From positions 1-24,630 of the forward strand of contig JBLHLB010000021.1 in assembly GCA_047618505.1 (NCBI GenBank): a stretch of 24,630 nucleotides of DNA, given 5' to 3'. The translations under genes were made by a program, and so were the position numbers. Shown here in pieces: positions 7,074 through 16,784 of this stretch; position 1 is the stretch's first letter; every line of letters begins with the position of its first letter. Source of the stretch: JBLHLB01 sp047618505. GTDB taxonomy: Bacteria > Planctomycetota > UBA1135 > GCA-002686595. Under the pieces are notes generated by a model. That model made no database searches, was not told the DNA's origin, and was given only the letters and a program-made list of their open reading frames with translations.

Positions 7074-9635
7074 CTACAGGAGCGACTGGGCCTTGCCGTC
7101 ATGATCGATCGCGTAGGGAACCCACAGGAGCGTGAGTTGGCCGAAGTCTAGATCGCTCTTTCGAGGGGAGATGACCAGTTCCTCGATGGGCACGCGATCC
7201 ATGGAGTTTTGATCTTCGGCGTCGCGGAGTTCCTGTTCTAGATCTGCCTCTAGATCGCGCAGCTTCTCCCGCTGCACATCGAGTTCCGACTCGGCGCGGG
7301 CGACGTCTTCCTTTTCCTTGGCGGCTTGGTCCATAGCCTTCGCCGCAGATCCTGCGCGACGGGCGTTGCTGCTGGAGGCTTTGCTTCGGCTAAAGAGGGC
7401 GCTAAAGATCGTCGTGCCCACATCGATCCACGAACGGCGGGAACGCGCGCTGTACTGCTGCTCTTGCACCGCGACTTTTTCCTCTGCGCGGCGAATGCGG
7501 TCCCGTTGCGTTTCCATTTTGGACTCGAAGCGCTGCTTGAGTCGGTCCGCGTCTTCGCGTAATTCCTGGCGCAAGAGTTCCGCCAGGCGCTCCTCGAAGA
7601 GCCCGCGGACTTCGCCGTAGTTGGAGGCGAGTTTGGGCTTCTTCGCACGCCAGATCGTCGCCGGACGTTCGCGATAGAGAACCGCCTCGAGCTCCTTAGC
7701 CCAACTTCGCCAGCGGCGCCGGTCGGTCACCTGATCGGGGCACTTGCCAAAGGAAGATGCGGCCGCGGCTTCCTCTCCCCAGCCGTCACCCAGGCCGCCA
7801 TCAATCGTCTTCAGTCCATCAAAGTCCGGCCCCTCCTCGCTTTCTACCAGGGGCACGGTCACGCCGATCGTGCGCCATTCCTCAAGCCCAATGGAAACGC
7901 GCGAGTAGTGCAGCTTGGCCTCTCCCGCCAGGGCCGGGCGATAGAGCAGGGTAGTACCCTGGGCTGCTTCGCGGCGCGGCAGAAGGAAGCGCTCCCTGAC
8001 CTCAGCCGGCAAGCTCGGCCGAGTAGAATCCACTTTGATGCCCGTGGCCACTTCCTCAAGTGCCGACGCGACAGCGTCCGAAGCGTCGGCGGCATCCGCG
8101 ATGACTCCGGTGGCTTCCAGGTCGACTTCCGCAGGCTCTCCTTCCGCTTGGGAGGCCTCTTCCTCAGCATCCAACTCGCGCAGGGGATGATTGGCCATGG
8201 AGCGGCGCAACTCTTCCCGCGTCATGGGCCCGCGCAAGTAGGAAAGCGCCCAGCGCGTGTGAAACACGATGGGCGCGTCTTCGTGAACGTTGTGCAGCAG
8301 GAACACGCGCTTGCCCAAGCCAGACAGCACGCGGTCGATCCCGCGCCGGTCAAAGCCCTTGCCGCTGGTGTCCATGGCCCCCTCCAACCCGTCGAGCACA
8401 CGCTGCTTGTCACGCTCCGTCTGCAAACGACCCAGGAACCACGTACCCGTGTTCGAAAGACCCTTGTAGTCGAGGTCCACGGGGTTCTGCGTCGCCAGCA
8501 CGATCCCCAGGCCATAGGCCCGCGCCTGCTTTAGCAGGGTCAACATCGGACGCTTCGAGGGCGGCTCCGCGGTTGGCGGGAAGAAGCCAAAGATCTCGTC
8601 CATATAGAGCAGGGCGCGCAAGCTGCTTGTGCCCGGCTGCGTACGCATCCAGGTCAGGACCTCATTGAGCAGCACCGTCACAAAGGACATGCGCTCCACA
8701 TCCGAAAGGTGTGCGATGGAGAGCACCGCCAGGCGCGGCTTACCCTCCGGCGTGAACAACAACTTGTCGATGTCCAGGGCAACTCCCTCGGACCACATCT
8801 CAAAACCGGGCGAAGCCAGCAGCGCATTCAACTGCATCGCCAGCTGCATACGCTCCTTCTGCGGATAGAACGTCTCCAGCTCGAATACGCCCATGGTCTC
8901 GAAGGGCGGCGACTGCACGGCGCGGATGATTCCGGCAATGTCCAGGTCTTCGCCCTTGGACCAGGCCTCCTTAAGGATCGCCGAAACAAGGATCGTCTCC
9001 CGACTCTGCAACGGATCCGCCTCAATTCCAAGCAAGGCCAACAACCCCGCCGTGGCGCCTTCGATGCGGTCGGCCAGGAGCTCGCGATCCTTCAACACCG
9101 CGGAAGTTGGCGCGTTGAAGGACTTCAGCAAGGACATGGGAATGCCCGCGTCGGAACCCGGCGTGTAGACCGCGACTTCGGCGGACTCGCGCAGGCGCAG
9201 CACGCGCTCGCCGCCCTGCCCCCACTTCTCCAGGCCCGCGCGCCACATGTCAGCGGTGGACTCAGCGAACTCCTCGAGGCTCTTGCCCTTGCGCTTGGCG
9301 GCATCGGGATCCACCCAGGGTTGGAAGTCCTCCGGCTCTAGGTCGGGGAACTGCAGGAGCAGGTTCCCCATGTCGCCCTTGGGATCGACGATCAATGCGG
9401 GGATCCCGTCCAGGGCGGCCTCCTCCAGGAGACACACACCGAGACCGGTCTTGCCGCTGCCGGTCATCCCAACGCAAACCGCGTGGGTCGTCAGGTCCTT
9501 GGCGGAGTAGAGGACGTCCTTGGGCTCATCCAGCTGATCGTCCACCCGGCGACCCAGATAGAAGGAGCCGGGGCGCTCAAACTCGGGCAGCGGTTTGGGC
9601 TCGGGTGTGGGGTTGAGATCGTCGGGGGAAGTCAT
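7074..9635 (-). CDS. HerA/DUF853-like ATPase with long C-terminal coiled coil
   Basis: I start at the ATG at 9635 (MTSPDDLNP); an upstream ATG at 9896 would run through the clpB promoter and adds low-quality sequence. The product has 853 residues. Walker A is GMTGSGKTG (56-64), followed by ALIVDPKGDMGNLL (80-93), which is characteristic of the HerA/FtsK-like clade. Walker B is LLYMDE (342-347), and the sensor region ATQNPVDLDYKGLSNTG follows (381-397). Residues about 480-530 are an acidic Ala-rich linker. Residues about 675-810 are predominantly coiled coil, interrupted by a Gly/Ser/Arg stretch near 735-765. HerA-family members are hexameric motor ATPases that translocate DNA; here neither NurA nor another nuclease gene is adjacent, so the role is not defined by context. 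It is transcribed divergently from clpB across a 248-base gap. Family assignment is confident; the process is not. Confidence 0.85.
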   Translation of the reverse strand: MTSPDDLNPTPEPKPLPEFERPGSFYLGRRVDDQLDEPKDVLYSAKDLTTHAVCVGMTGSGKTGLGVCLLEEAALDGIPALIVDPKGDMGNLLLQFPDLEPEDFQPWVDPDAAKRKGKSLEEFAESTADMWRAGLEKWGQGGERVLRLRESAEVAVYTPGSDAGIPMSLLKSFNAPTSAVLKDRELLADRIEGATAGLLALLGIEADPLQSRETILVSAILKEAWSKGEDLDIAGIIRAVQSPPFETMGVFELETFYPQKERMQLAMQLNALLASPGFEMWSEGVALDIDKLLFTPEGKPRLAVLSIAHLSDVERMSFVTVLLNEVLTWMRTQPGTSSLRALLYMDEIFGFFPPTAEPPSKRPMLTLLKQARAYGLGIVLATQNPVDLDYKGLSNTGTWFLGRLQTERDKQRVLDGLEGAMDTSGKGFDRRGIDRVLSGLGKRVFLLHNVHEDAPIVFHTRWALSYLRGPMTREELRRSMANHPLRELDAEEEASQAEGEPAEVDLEATGVIADAADASDAVASALEEVATGIKVDSTRPSLPAEVRERFLLPRREAAQGTTLLYRPALAGEAKLHYSRVSIGLEEWRTIGVTVPLVESEEGPDFDGLKTIDGGLGDGWGEEAAAASSFGKCPDQVTDRRRWRSWAKELEAVLYRERPATIWRAKKPKLASNYGEVRGLFEERLAELLRQELREDADRLKQRFESKMETQRDRIRRAEEKVAVQEQQYSARSRRSWIDVGTTIFSALFSRSKASSSNARRAGSAAKAMDQAAKEKEDVARAESELDVQREKLRDLEADLEQELRDAEDQNSMDRVPIEELVISPRKSDLDFGQLTLLWVPYAIDHDGKAQSLL

Positions 9636-9883
9636 CTGGAGGGACGCTAAGGGTCGTATCGATGGCGAGGAACGGGCGGGCCCGTGAGGATGGCACGGGG
9701 ACCTTCCGAGGGCCACCGCGAGGGGTCGAAGTGGACCCCAAAGGGATACGCCCTGCCGCCACAACGGCACTTCACGCCATTTAGGCAGTGTGTAGACCCA
9801 GGGAGTGCCCCAAGGGCGCTCAGGAGGCCTCCGCCAACTTGGCATGCAGCTTGCTCTTGTACCGGTAACAGGAGCAACGAACC
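9636..9883. promoter_or_regulatory. Divergent promoter region between the HerA-like gene and clpB
   Basis: These 248 bases separate two divergent starts and must carry both promoters, but I cannot assign -35/-10 pairs with confidence. A short inverted repeat, ACGGGC-GG-GCCCGT, lies at 9672-9685, near the HerA-like start, and could be an operator. CCATTTA at 9777-9783 resembles a heat-shock sigma -10 element but lacks the matching -35. A clear Shine-Dalgarno (AACAGGAG, 9868-9875 region) sits about 9 bases before the clpB ATG. Confidence 0.4.
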
Positions 9884-12445
<2,562 letters not shown>

Positions 12446-12480
12446 GCTCGGCGAAAGGGAAAGCCAAACGCTCTAGAGAA

Positions 12481-12520
12481 GCGGGGGCGAAGTCCACAGG
12501 GACTTCGCCCCCGCTTTGTT
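12481..12520 (+). terminator. Strong intrinsic terminator after clpB
   Basis: A perfect 15-bp stem (12481-12495 pairing with 12500-12514) closes a 4-base loop and is followed by TTTGTT. The stem reads GCGGGGGCGAAGTCC on the left arm. This is one of the clearest structural signals in the window, and it shares most of its stem sequence with the terminator at 15276-15310. Confidence 0.88.
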
Positions 12521-12779
12521 GCTGACGACCTGACGTTAGCTGGCGGGTTCTCGTCCCCGAGGGACAGACCTTGGGCGCAACCAGATCGGTACCCAGGCTT
12601 GAATTCCGCGCGAATTCGCGTTCGCTCCACTGTGAGACGACAAGCCTGCTATCGGCGACATCCCACTGGTTTTCATCTGATTCCTGGGCCGATGCAGGCG
12701 AGTCGAGGCAATTCAAAGCAGGATAGATCTTCCGCCGACATGTGCTTCCCGAGAGGGAGGCCCTCGCCACGACAAAACC
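12521..12779. other. Intergenic stretch upstream of the FG-GAP gene; no gene seen
   Basis: Together with the clpB terminator this makes a gap of about 330 bases. I see no convincing coding sequence or RNA gene. It contains a perfect 12-bp palindrome, CGCGAATTCGCG (12609-12620), and a small hairpin GAGGG-AGG-CCCTC (12753-12765) just before the next gene. The promoter of the FG-GAP gene presumably lies here, but no -35/-10 pair stands out. Confidence 0.4.
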
Positions 12780-15230
12780 ATGCGCGACTCGCTACGCCCG
12801 CAACACTCCTTCCACTTCGCAACTGGAACCCTCGCTGCTCTATTCCTCTTCGGCGTTCCCGCGGGGGCACAGCTAGCGTCGACGGAAACCGGAGGCATCC
12901 CTGCGGAGCGTTCGTCGGGGACATCGCTTGAATCCGCCGTCGATGAGGTCGCATTGCCGGATGGTCAATGGACCTGCGATTGGCTCAGCCAAGCCAGGGA
13001 GTCACTTCGCCAAGGCGAGTATCACCTCTCCCCACTCGGGTCGAATACCTGGAGCGCGCCGAACCGCTCCCAGGGCCTACGCATACGAATTGATCAGAAC
13101 GGGCTCGAGACTTTCAGGCGCGAAACCGCGGCCGACGGCTTGAGTGCTGAGTGGAGACTGCGCCTTGGGACTGCGTCTCTTGGGCGGGTCGGCGCCCTAT
13201 CGCCGTTGACTCCGGGGCAGGTCCTCGTCGAGGACGGCCGCGCCGAGCTTGACTACGGACTCTTGACGGAGTGGTTCCTCAGCGACGAGCGCGGTATCGA
13301 ACAGGGCTGGACGATTGATCACCGACCGGAGGGAGATGGGATGTTGGCCATCGGACTCCTAGTCGAGGGCGACCTTACGCTACGGCTCAACGCCGATGGA
13401 CAGGCGGGGGTCTTCCTTGACGCCGCTGGCGAGGAGCAGTTGCTCTACCGCAAGCTCATGGCCTGGGATGCAACGGGAAAAGAGCTGGCCGTGCGAATGG
13501 TTGATGGGGCGGAAGGCCCCGAGGTTCACCTAGACGACACTCAAGCGACCTATCCCATCACCGTAGACCCGTTGCTCTCAAGCGAAGATTGGAGCGCGGA
13601 GTCCGATCAAGTCGGCGCCTTGTTTGGATTCTCCGTCAACGGCGCCGGAGATGTGAACGGGGACGGTTTCGACGACGTCATCGTAGGAGCGCCTTTCTAT
13701 GACGTTGCCATGTCCGACAGGGGTGCCGCCTTTGTGTTCTACGGAAGCGCTACGGGACTGAGCACGGCTGCGGATTGGGAGTTTGTCTCCTCCGTCTCGT
13801 CCAAGTTTGGAGAATCTGTCGCCGGGGCAGGCGATGTGAACGGCGATGGCTATGACGATGTCATTGTTGGCGCCGGTGCCCACCTCAGTATGGGGGCAGC
13901 CTATTGCTTCCATGGCTCAGCGACGGGGCTCAGCGACACCGCCACATGGCTCGTCTTGGGTAGCGTGCAGAACGGGGCCTTCGGCGCCTCTGTTTCAGGC
14001 GCGGGAGACGTTAACTGTGACGGTTTCGACGACGTTATCGTCGGGGCCTACCTGTCAGAGGTAGACACCAGCAATGAGGGCCTAGCCTTCGTGTACCACG
14101 GTTCCGCCACAGGATTGAACCTCTCCCCGTCATGGGCCGGGGAAGGCGATCAGCTCAACGCCTTCTTCGGCGGCTCGGTCGCCAGCGCCGGTGATGTCAA
14201 CGGTGACGGGTTTGCGGACATCATCGTCGGCGCGGAATTTTACAGCAATGATGTGACGCAAGATGGGCGTGCCTTCGTCTACCACGGGTCGGCTGATGGC
14301 ATCGGGGAAACGGCGGCCTGGACGGCGGAACCCGATCAACTCCTAGCACGCTTCGGCTCCTCAGTCTCCGGCGCGGGCGATGTGAACGGAGATGGCTACG
14401 CCGATGTGATTGTTGGATCGCGCCTCTTCGATGATGGCGAGACGGACGAAGGCCGTGCCTTCGTCTACCACGGGTCGGCCGCTGGGCTCAGCACCGAGGA
14501 AGCCTGGACCGCGGAGTCCAACCAGCCCTTCGCTAGCCTAGGCGAGACCGTTTCCGGTGCAGGAGATGTGAACGGAGACGGCTATTCGGACGTCATCGTC
14601 GGTGCGCGTCTATTCAATGGCGCCGGCCCCGACACGGGGCGTGTCTATGTCTTCCATGGATCTAGCGCAGGCCTGGAGGCTGCCGCAGCGATGACCGTGG
14701 AGTCATCCCAGACCTCCGCATTTTTCGGTGGAGACGTGGCGGCCGCAGGCGATGTCAACGGCGATGGCTTCGCCGATGTCATCGTGGGCGCGACCGGCCA
14801 CAGCAACGGGGAATCGAATGAGGGCGGCGCGTTCCTCTTCCACGGCAACGCAGCGCCCTTGGCCGATGGCTACGTGCACAATGGATCGGGGCTCAACCCG
14901 ATTTGCCTTAGCAGCGAACCGCCGGTCATCGGCGAGAGCTGGAGTTCCGCGATCGATACGAGTGTACGTCCTGTCGCGACCTTCTCGTTGTTGGTCGTCC
15001 TGGGTCAACCCAGCTCGGACTGCTTCCTTCCCGGGGGCGAGCTTCTGGTTGACCTGAGCTCCACAGTGTTCGTCAACACAACGGCCACCGCAGGGGGTTC
15101 GCCCACGGCCTACACGGTCCGGATTCCCAATGTGCCCGCCATCGCTGGAATCACCGGAACGGCCCAGGGCGTCGCCTTCGGCGGAGGCTACACACTCTGC
15201 AACGGCTACACGTTTACGGTCGGGTTCTAG
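12780..15230 (+). CDS. Exported FG-GAP (integrin-alpha-like beta-propeller) repeat protein
   Basis: The protein has 816 residues. An N-terminal signal peptide (about 1-30, hydrophobic core TLAALFLFGVPAGA, likely cleavage after AGA) is followed by about 250 unassigned residues ending in TYPITVDPLLSSEDW. Seven FG-GAP repeats come next, each with a GDVNGDGxxDVIVGA calcium-binding loop; the loops begin at 13647, 13830, 14004, 14190, 14376, 14562 and 14748, and the last four steps are exactly 186 bases. Seven blades would make one closed propeller. In repeat 3 the loop has Cys in place of Gly (DVNCDG). After the propeller, residues about 700-816 form a Cys-containing beta-rich domain (NPICLSS, SDCFLPGG, TLCNGY) that probably acts as a surface or secretion domain. 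The likely role is extracellular adhesion or binding, with no catalytic motif seen. The start ATG lacks a good Shine-Dalgarno. Confidence 0.88.
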   Translation: MRDSLRPQHSFHFATGTLAALFLFGVPAGAQLASTETGGIPAERSSGTSLESAVDEVALPDGQWTCDWLSQARESLRQGEYHLSPLGSNTWSAPNRSQGLRIRIDQNGLETFRRETAADGLSAEWRLRLGTASLGRVGALSPLTPGQVLVEDGRAELDYGLLTEWFLSDERGIEQGWTIDHRPEGDGMLAIGLLVEGDLTLRLNADGQAGVFLDAAGEEQLLYRKLMAWDATGKELAVRMVDGAEGPEVHLDDTQATYPITVDPLLSSEDWSAESDQVGALFGFSVNGAGDVNGDGFDDVIVGAPFYDVAMSDRGAAFVFYGSATGLSTAADWEFVSSVSSKFGESVAGAGDVNGDGYDDVIVGAGAHLSMGAAYCFHGSATGLSDTATWLVLGSVQNGAFGASVSGAGDVNCDGFDDVIVGAYLSEVDTSNEGLAFVYHGSATGLNLSPSWAGEGDQLNAFFGGSVASAGDVNGDGFADIIVGAEFYSNDVTQDGRAFVYHGSADGIGETAAWTAEPDQLLARFGSSVSGAGDVNGDGYADVIVGSRLFDDGETDEGRAFVYHGSAAGLSTEEAWTAESNQPFASLGETVSGAGDVNGDGYSDVIVGARLFNGAGPDTGRVYVFHGSSAGLEAAAAMTVESSQTSAFFGGDVAAAGDVNGDGFADVIVGATGHSNGESNEGGAFLFHGNAAPLADGYVHNGSGLNPICLSSEPPVIGESWSSAIDTSVRPVATFSLLVVLGQPSSDCFLPGGELLVDLSSTVFVNTTATAGGSPTAYTVRIPNVPAIAGITGTAQGVAFGGGYTLCNGYTFTVGF

Positions 15231-15275
15231 TCGATCCGAAGTTTCGCTCTGCGCTTGTGCGGAGTGACGGATAGG

Positions 15276-15316
15276 AGCAGGGGCGAAGTCCACCGGACTT
15301 CGCCCCTGCTCTTCTC
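15276..15316 (+). terminator. Strong intrinsic terminator after the FG-GAP gene
   Basis: A perfect 16-bp stem (15276-15291 with 15295-15310) closes a 3-base loop and is followed by a T-rich tail (CTTCTCTTT). The core GGGGCGAAGTCC...GGACTTCGCCCC is identical to the core of the terminator after clpB. The remaining bases up to the next start at 15455 show nothing recognisable. Confidence 0.87.
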
Positions 15317-15454
15317 TTTGGGATCCGTAGACAAGGTAGGATGTCCTTAGCGACTCGTTAGGCAATCGGTTGTCGCGCGCAGCCGCCCAGCTGCCCACTG
15401 AGATTCGACACTGACCCGCGGGGGCTCTTTTCCAGGGCCCAAAACTCGCTTGCC

Positions 15455-16723
15455 ATGTTTAAACCGACGGTTGCAGGACAGGTTCCCTCCGGGGGCACGT
15501 TGCCCGATTGGATGCGACTGGCGCGGCGTTGGATGATGGGGCTGAGTGTGGTGCTTGGGTTGGGTGCGTGTGCAGGTATTTGGTGGATGCGGCCACTTGG
15601 GCCGATGATCATCCGCAGGAGGTTCCTCCCTCGCCAGGAGGAGCATGTGCTGGAGACCCTGATGTCTCCTCCTCTCCTCTTCTTCGGCGTTGGGCTTCTG
15701 CTCGTTGCGCTCGTTGTCATCATCCTTCGGCTTGAGCGTGGGCGAGAGGAGCGCTTCGAACCGTTCCTTCTGGTGGGCACGCTTCTGATTGTCCTTGGCA
15801 ACATGAGTGGTGCCCTTGGGGCCTGGGCCATGGCGATGCATGGCGGGTACTTAAGCTACAGAATCGTCCTTCTTGATGTGTGCCTTGGCATTGGAGCCGT
15901 GGGTTCCGTCTTGCTGCTCCGCGGGTTGATCCGAGTCGCTCGAAACCCTGCTCTGCATGGCGCCGTCGTGGGGATCTGTGCCTTGATGACGTCGGTCATG
16001 ACCGCCTGGTGGATCGTGATTTTCCTTGTCACGCCGAATCACGCGCAGGTCTTATCCGACCTAGAGGACATGGCTCTTCCCACCGCCGCCACAACCTCCC
16101 CGTGGTACTCCCGTTGGAGCGAGACACAACCAATTTTTGGCATCCCAGATCGGTACAACGGAGACCAGCCACTTGTGCTTCTGAGGCGAAAGCCCATGGA
16201 TCGCGAGGATTGGCGGGCTGCCATCCTGTATCTGTCCAATGCTGAAGGGCTCGATCCGATTGAAGTAGACGACACTTGGGTCTCGTTGCCCGGGCGAACT
16301 CTGCAGCTTCGTGGGGCGCCGAGCAATCGAGCTGGTGTGGTGTTGGAGTTAATTGAATACGCCCAGGAGGCCGGAATCAGGCAATTGATAATCGGCACGA
16401 AGTCCCCTTTTCGCAAATCTGAATGCGGCTTGAGGATACGCCTCTCCGCCTCTGATGAACTCGCTCGCTCGGAGACGATTGTCGTTGAGCTTCAGCGCGC
16501 AGATGGGCCCGGGGAGGAACGTGGTACGGAGTACCGCATGGCTGGGCGCAAGGGGGACACTCTGCAAGCAGTGCTACCCGGCGGTTATGTCGCTGATTCG
16601 AGCGCGGGCTACATACTCGCCATCGAATCCGAGCTCACTTGGCAGGATGCCGTCACTGCGATCGAAGCTGCGAAGCACGCATTAGGTGAGTTCTCTATTC
16701 GCCGAATACCAACCACAGAATAG
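15455..16723 (+). CDS. Five-TM inner-membrane protein with C-terminal soluble domain, function unknown
   Basis: The protein has 422 residues and I do not recognise it as a named family. Five hydrophobic segments are visible at about 26-45, 72-92, 101-123, 135-158 and 167-192, and the last 230 residues are soluble. That domain contains two stretches with an ExbD/TolR-like rhythm: VVLELIEYAQEAGIRQLIIG (295-314), preceded by a short strand (VSLPGRTLQLRG), and DAVTAIEAAKHALGEFSIRR (398-417) at the very C-terminus. In ExbD such strand-helix-strand units form the periplasmic domain. The similarity is by eye only and the topology differs from ExbD, which has a single TM. The gene is followed at 62 bases by the esterase gene on the same strand. 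The start at 15455 is the first ATG that keeps all TM segments; the Shine-Dalgarno is poor. Confidence 0.68.
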   Translation: MFKPTVAGQVPSGGTLPDWMRLARRWMMGLSVVLGLGACAGIWWMRPLGPMIIRRRFLPRQEEHVLETLMSPPLLFFGVGLLLVALVVIILRLERGREERFEPFLLVGTLLIVLGNMSGALGAWAMAMHGGYLSYRIVLLDVCLGIGAVGSVLLLRGLIRVARNPALHGAVVGICALMTSVMTAWWIVIFLVTPNHAQVLSDLEDMALPTAATTSPWYSRWSETQPIFGIPDRYNGDQPLVLLRRKPMDREDWRAAILYLSNAEGLDPIEVDDTWVSLPGRTLQLRGAPSNRAGVVLELIEYAQEAGIRQLIIGTKSPFRKSECGLRIRLSASDELARSETIVVELQRADGPGEERGTEYRMAGRKGDTLQAVLPGGYVADSSAGYILAIESELTWQDAVTAIEAAKHALGEFSIRRIPTTE

Positions 16724-16770
16724 CCCTCGGCGCTCCCCAGACTCAGGGCATCGGATCGGTCGCCAGGGAG

Positions 16771-16776
16771 TAGAAT
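16771..16776 (+). promoter_or_regulatory. Possible -10 box (TAGAAT) directly before the esterase start
   Basis: TAGAATCCTG ends only five bases before the esterase ATG at 16785. If used as a -10 element it would yield an almost leaderless transcript. No matching -35 element is evident, so this remains tentative. Confidence 0.2.
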
Positions 16777-16784
16777 CCTGTCCC

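Noticed and set aside
7908..9341. Two long + strand open frames (7908-8534 and 8709-9341)
   Set aside because: Both are antisense shadows of the HerA-like gene with no recognisable protein features.
9805..9830. CIRCE-like heat-shock operator before clpB
   Set aside because: GAGTGC and GCGCTC strings occur, but order and spacing do not fit TTAGCACTC-N9-GAGTGCTAA.
12599..12931. 110-codon + strand open frame before the FG-GAP gene
   Set aside because: It overlaps the signal-peptide region of the FG-GAP protein in another frame and is Arg/Pro-rich.
13647..14770. Regularly spaced repeats resembling an array
   Set aside because: The 174-186-base period is the FG-GAP coding repeat, in frame and translated; it is not a CRISPR array.
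15349..15362. GTTAGGC, matching the integron core GTTRRRY
   Set aside because: It is a single occurrence 8 kb from the integrase with no partner RYYYAAC or inverted-repeat structure, so likely chance.
14703..15398. 231-codon open frame on the - strand
   Set aside because: It is antisense to the FG-GAP gene and crosses its terminator; no domain features.
16686..16784. N-terminal extension of the esterase
   Set aside because: It overlaps the upstream gene and would place 33 residues ahead of an otherwise good signal peptide.
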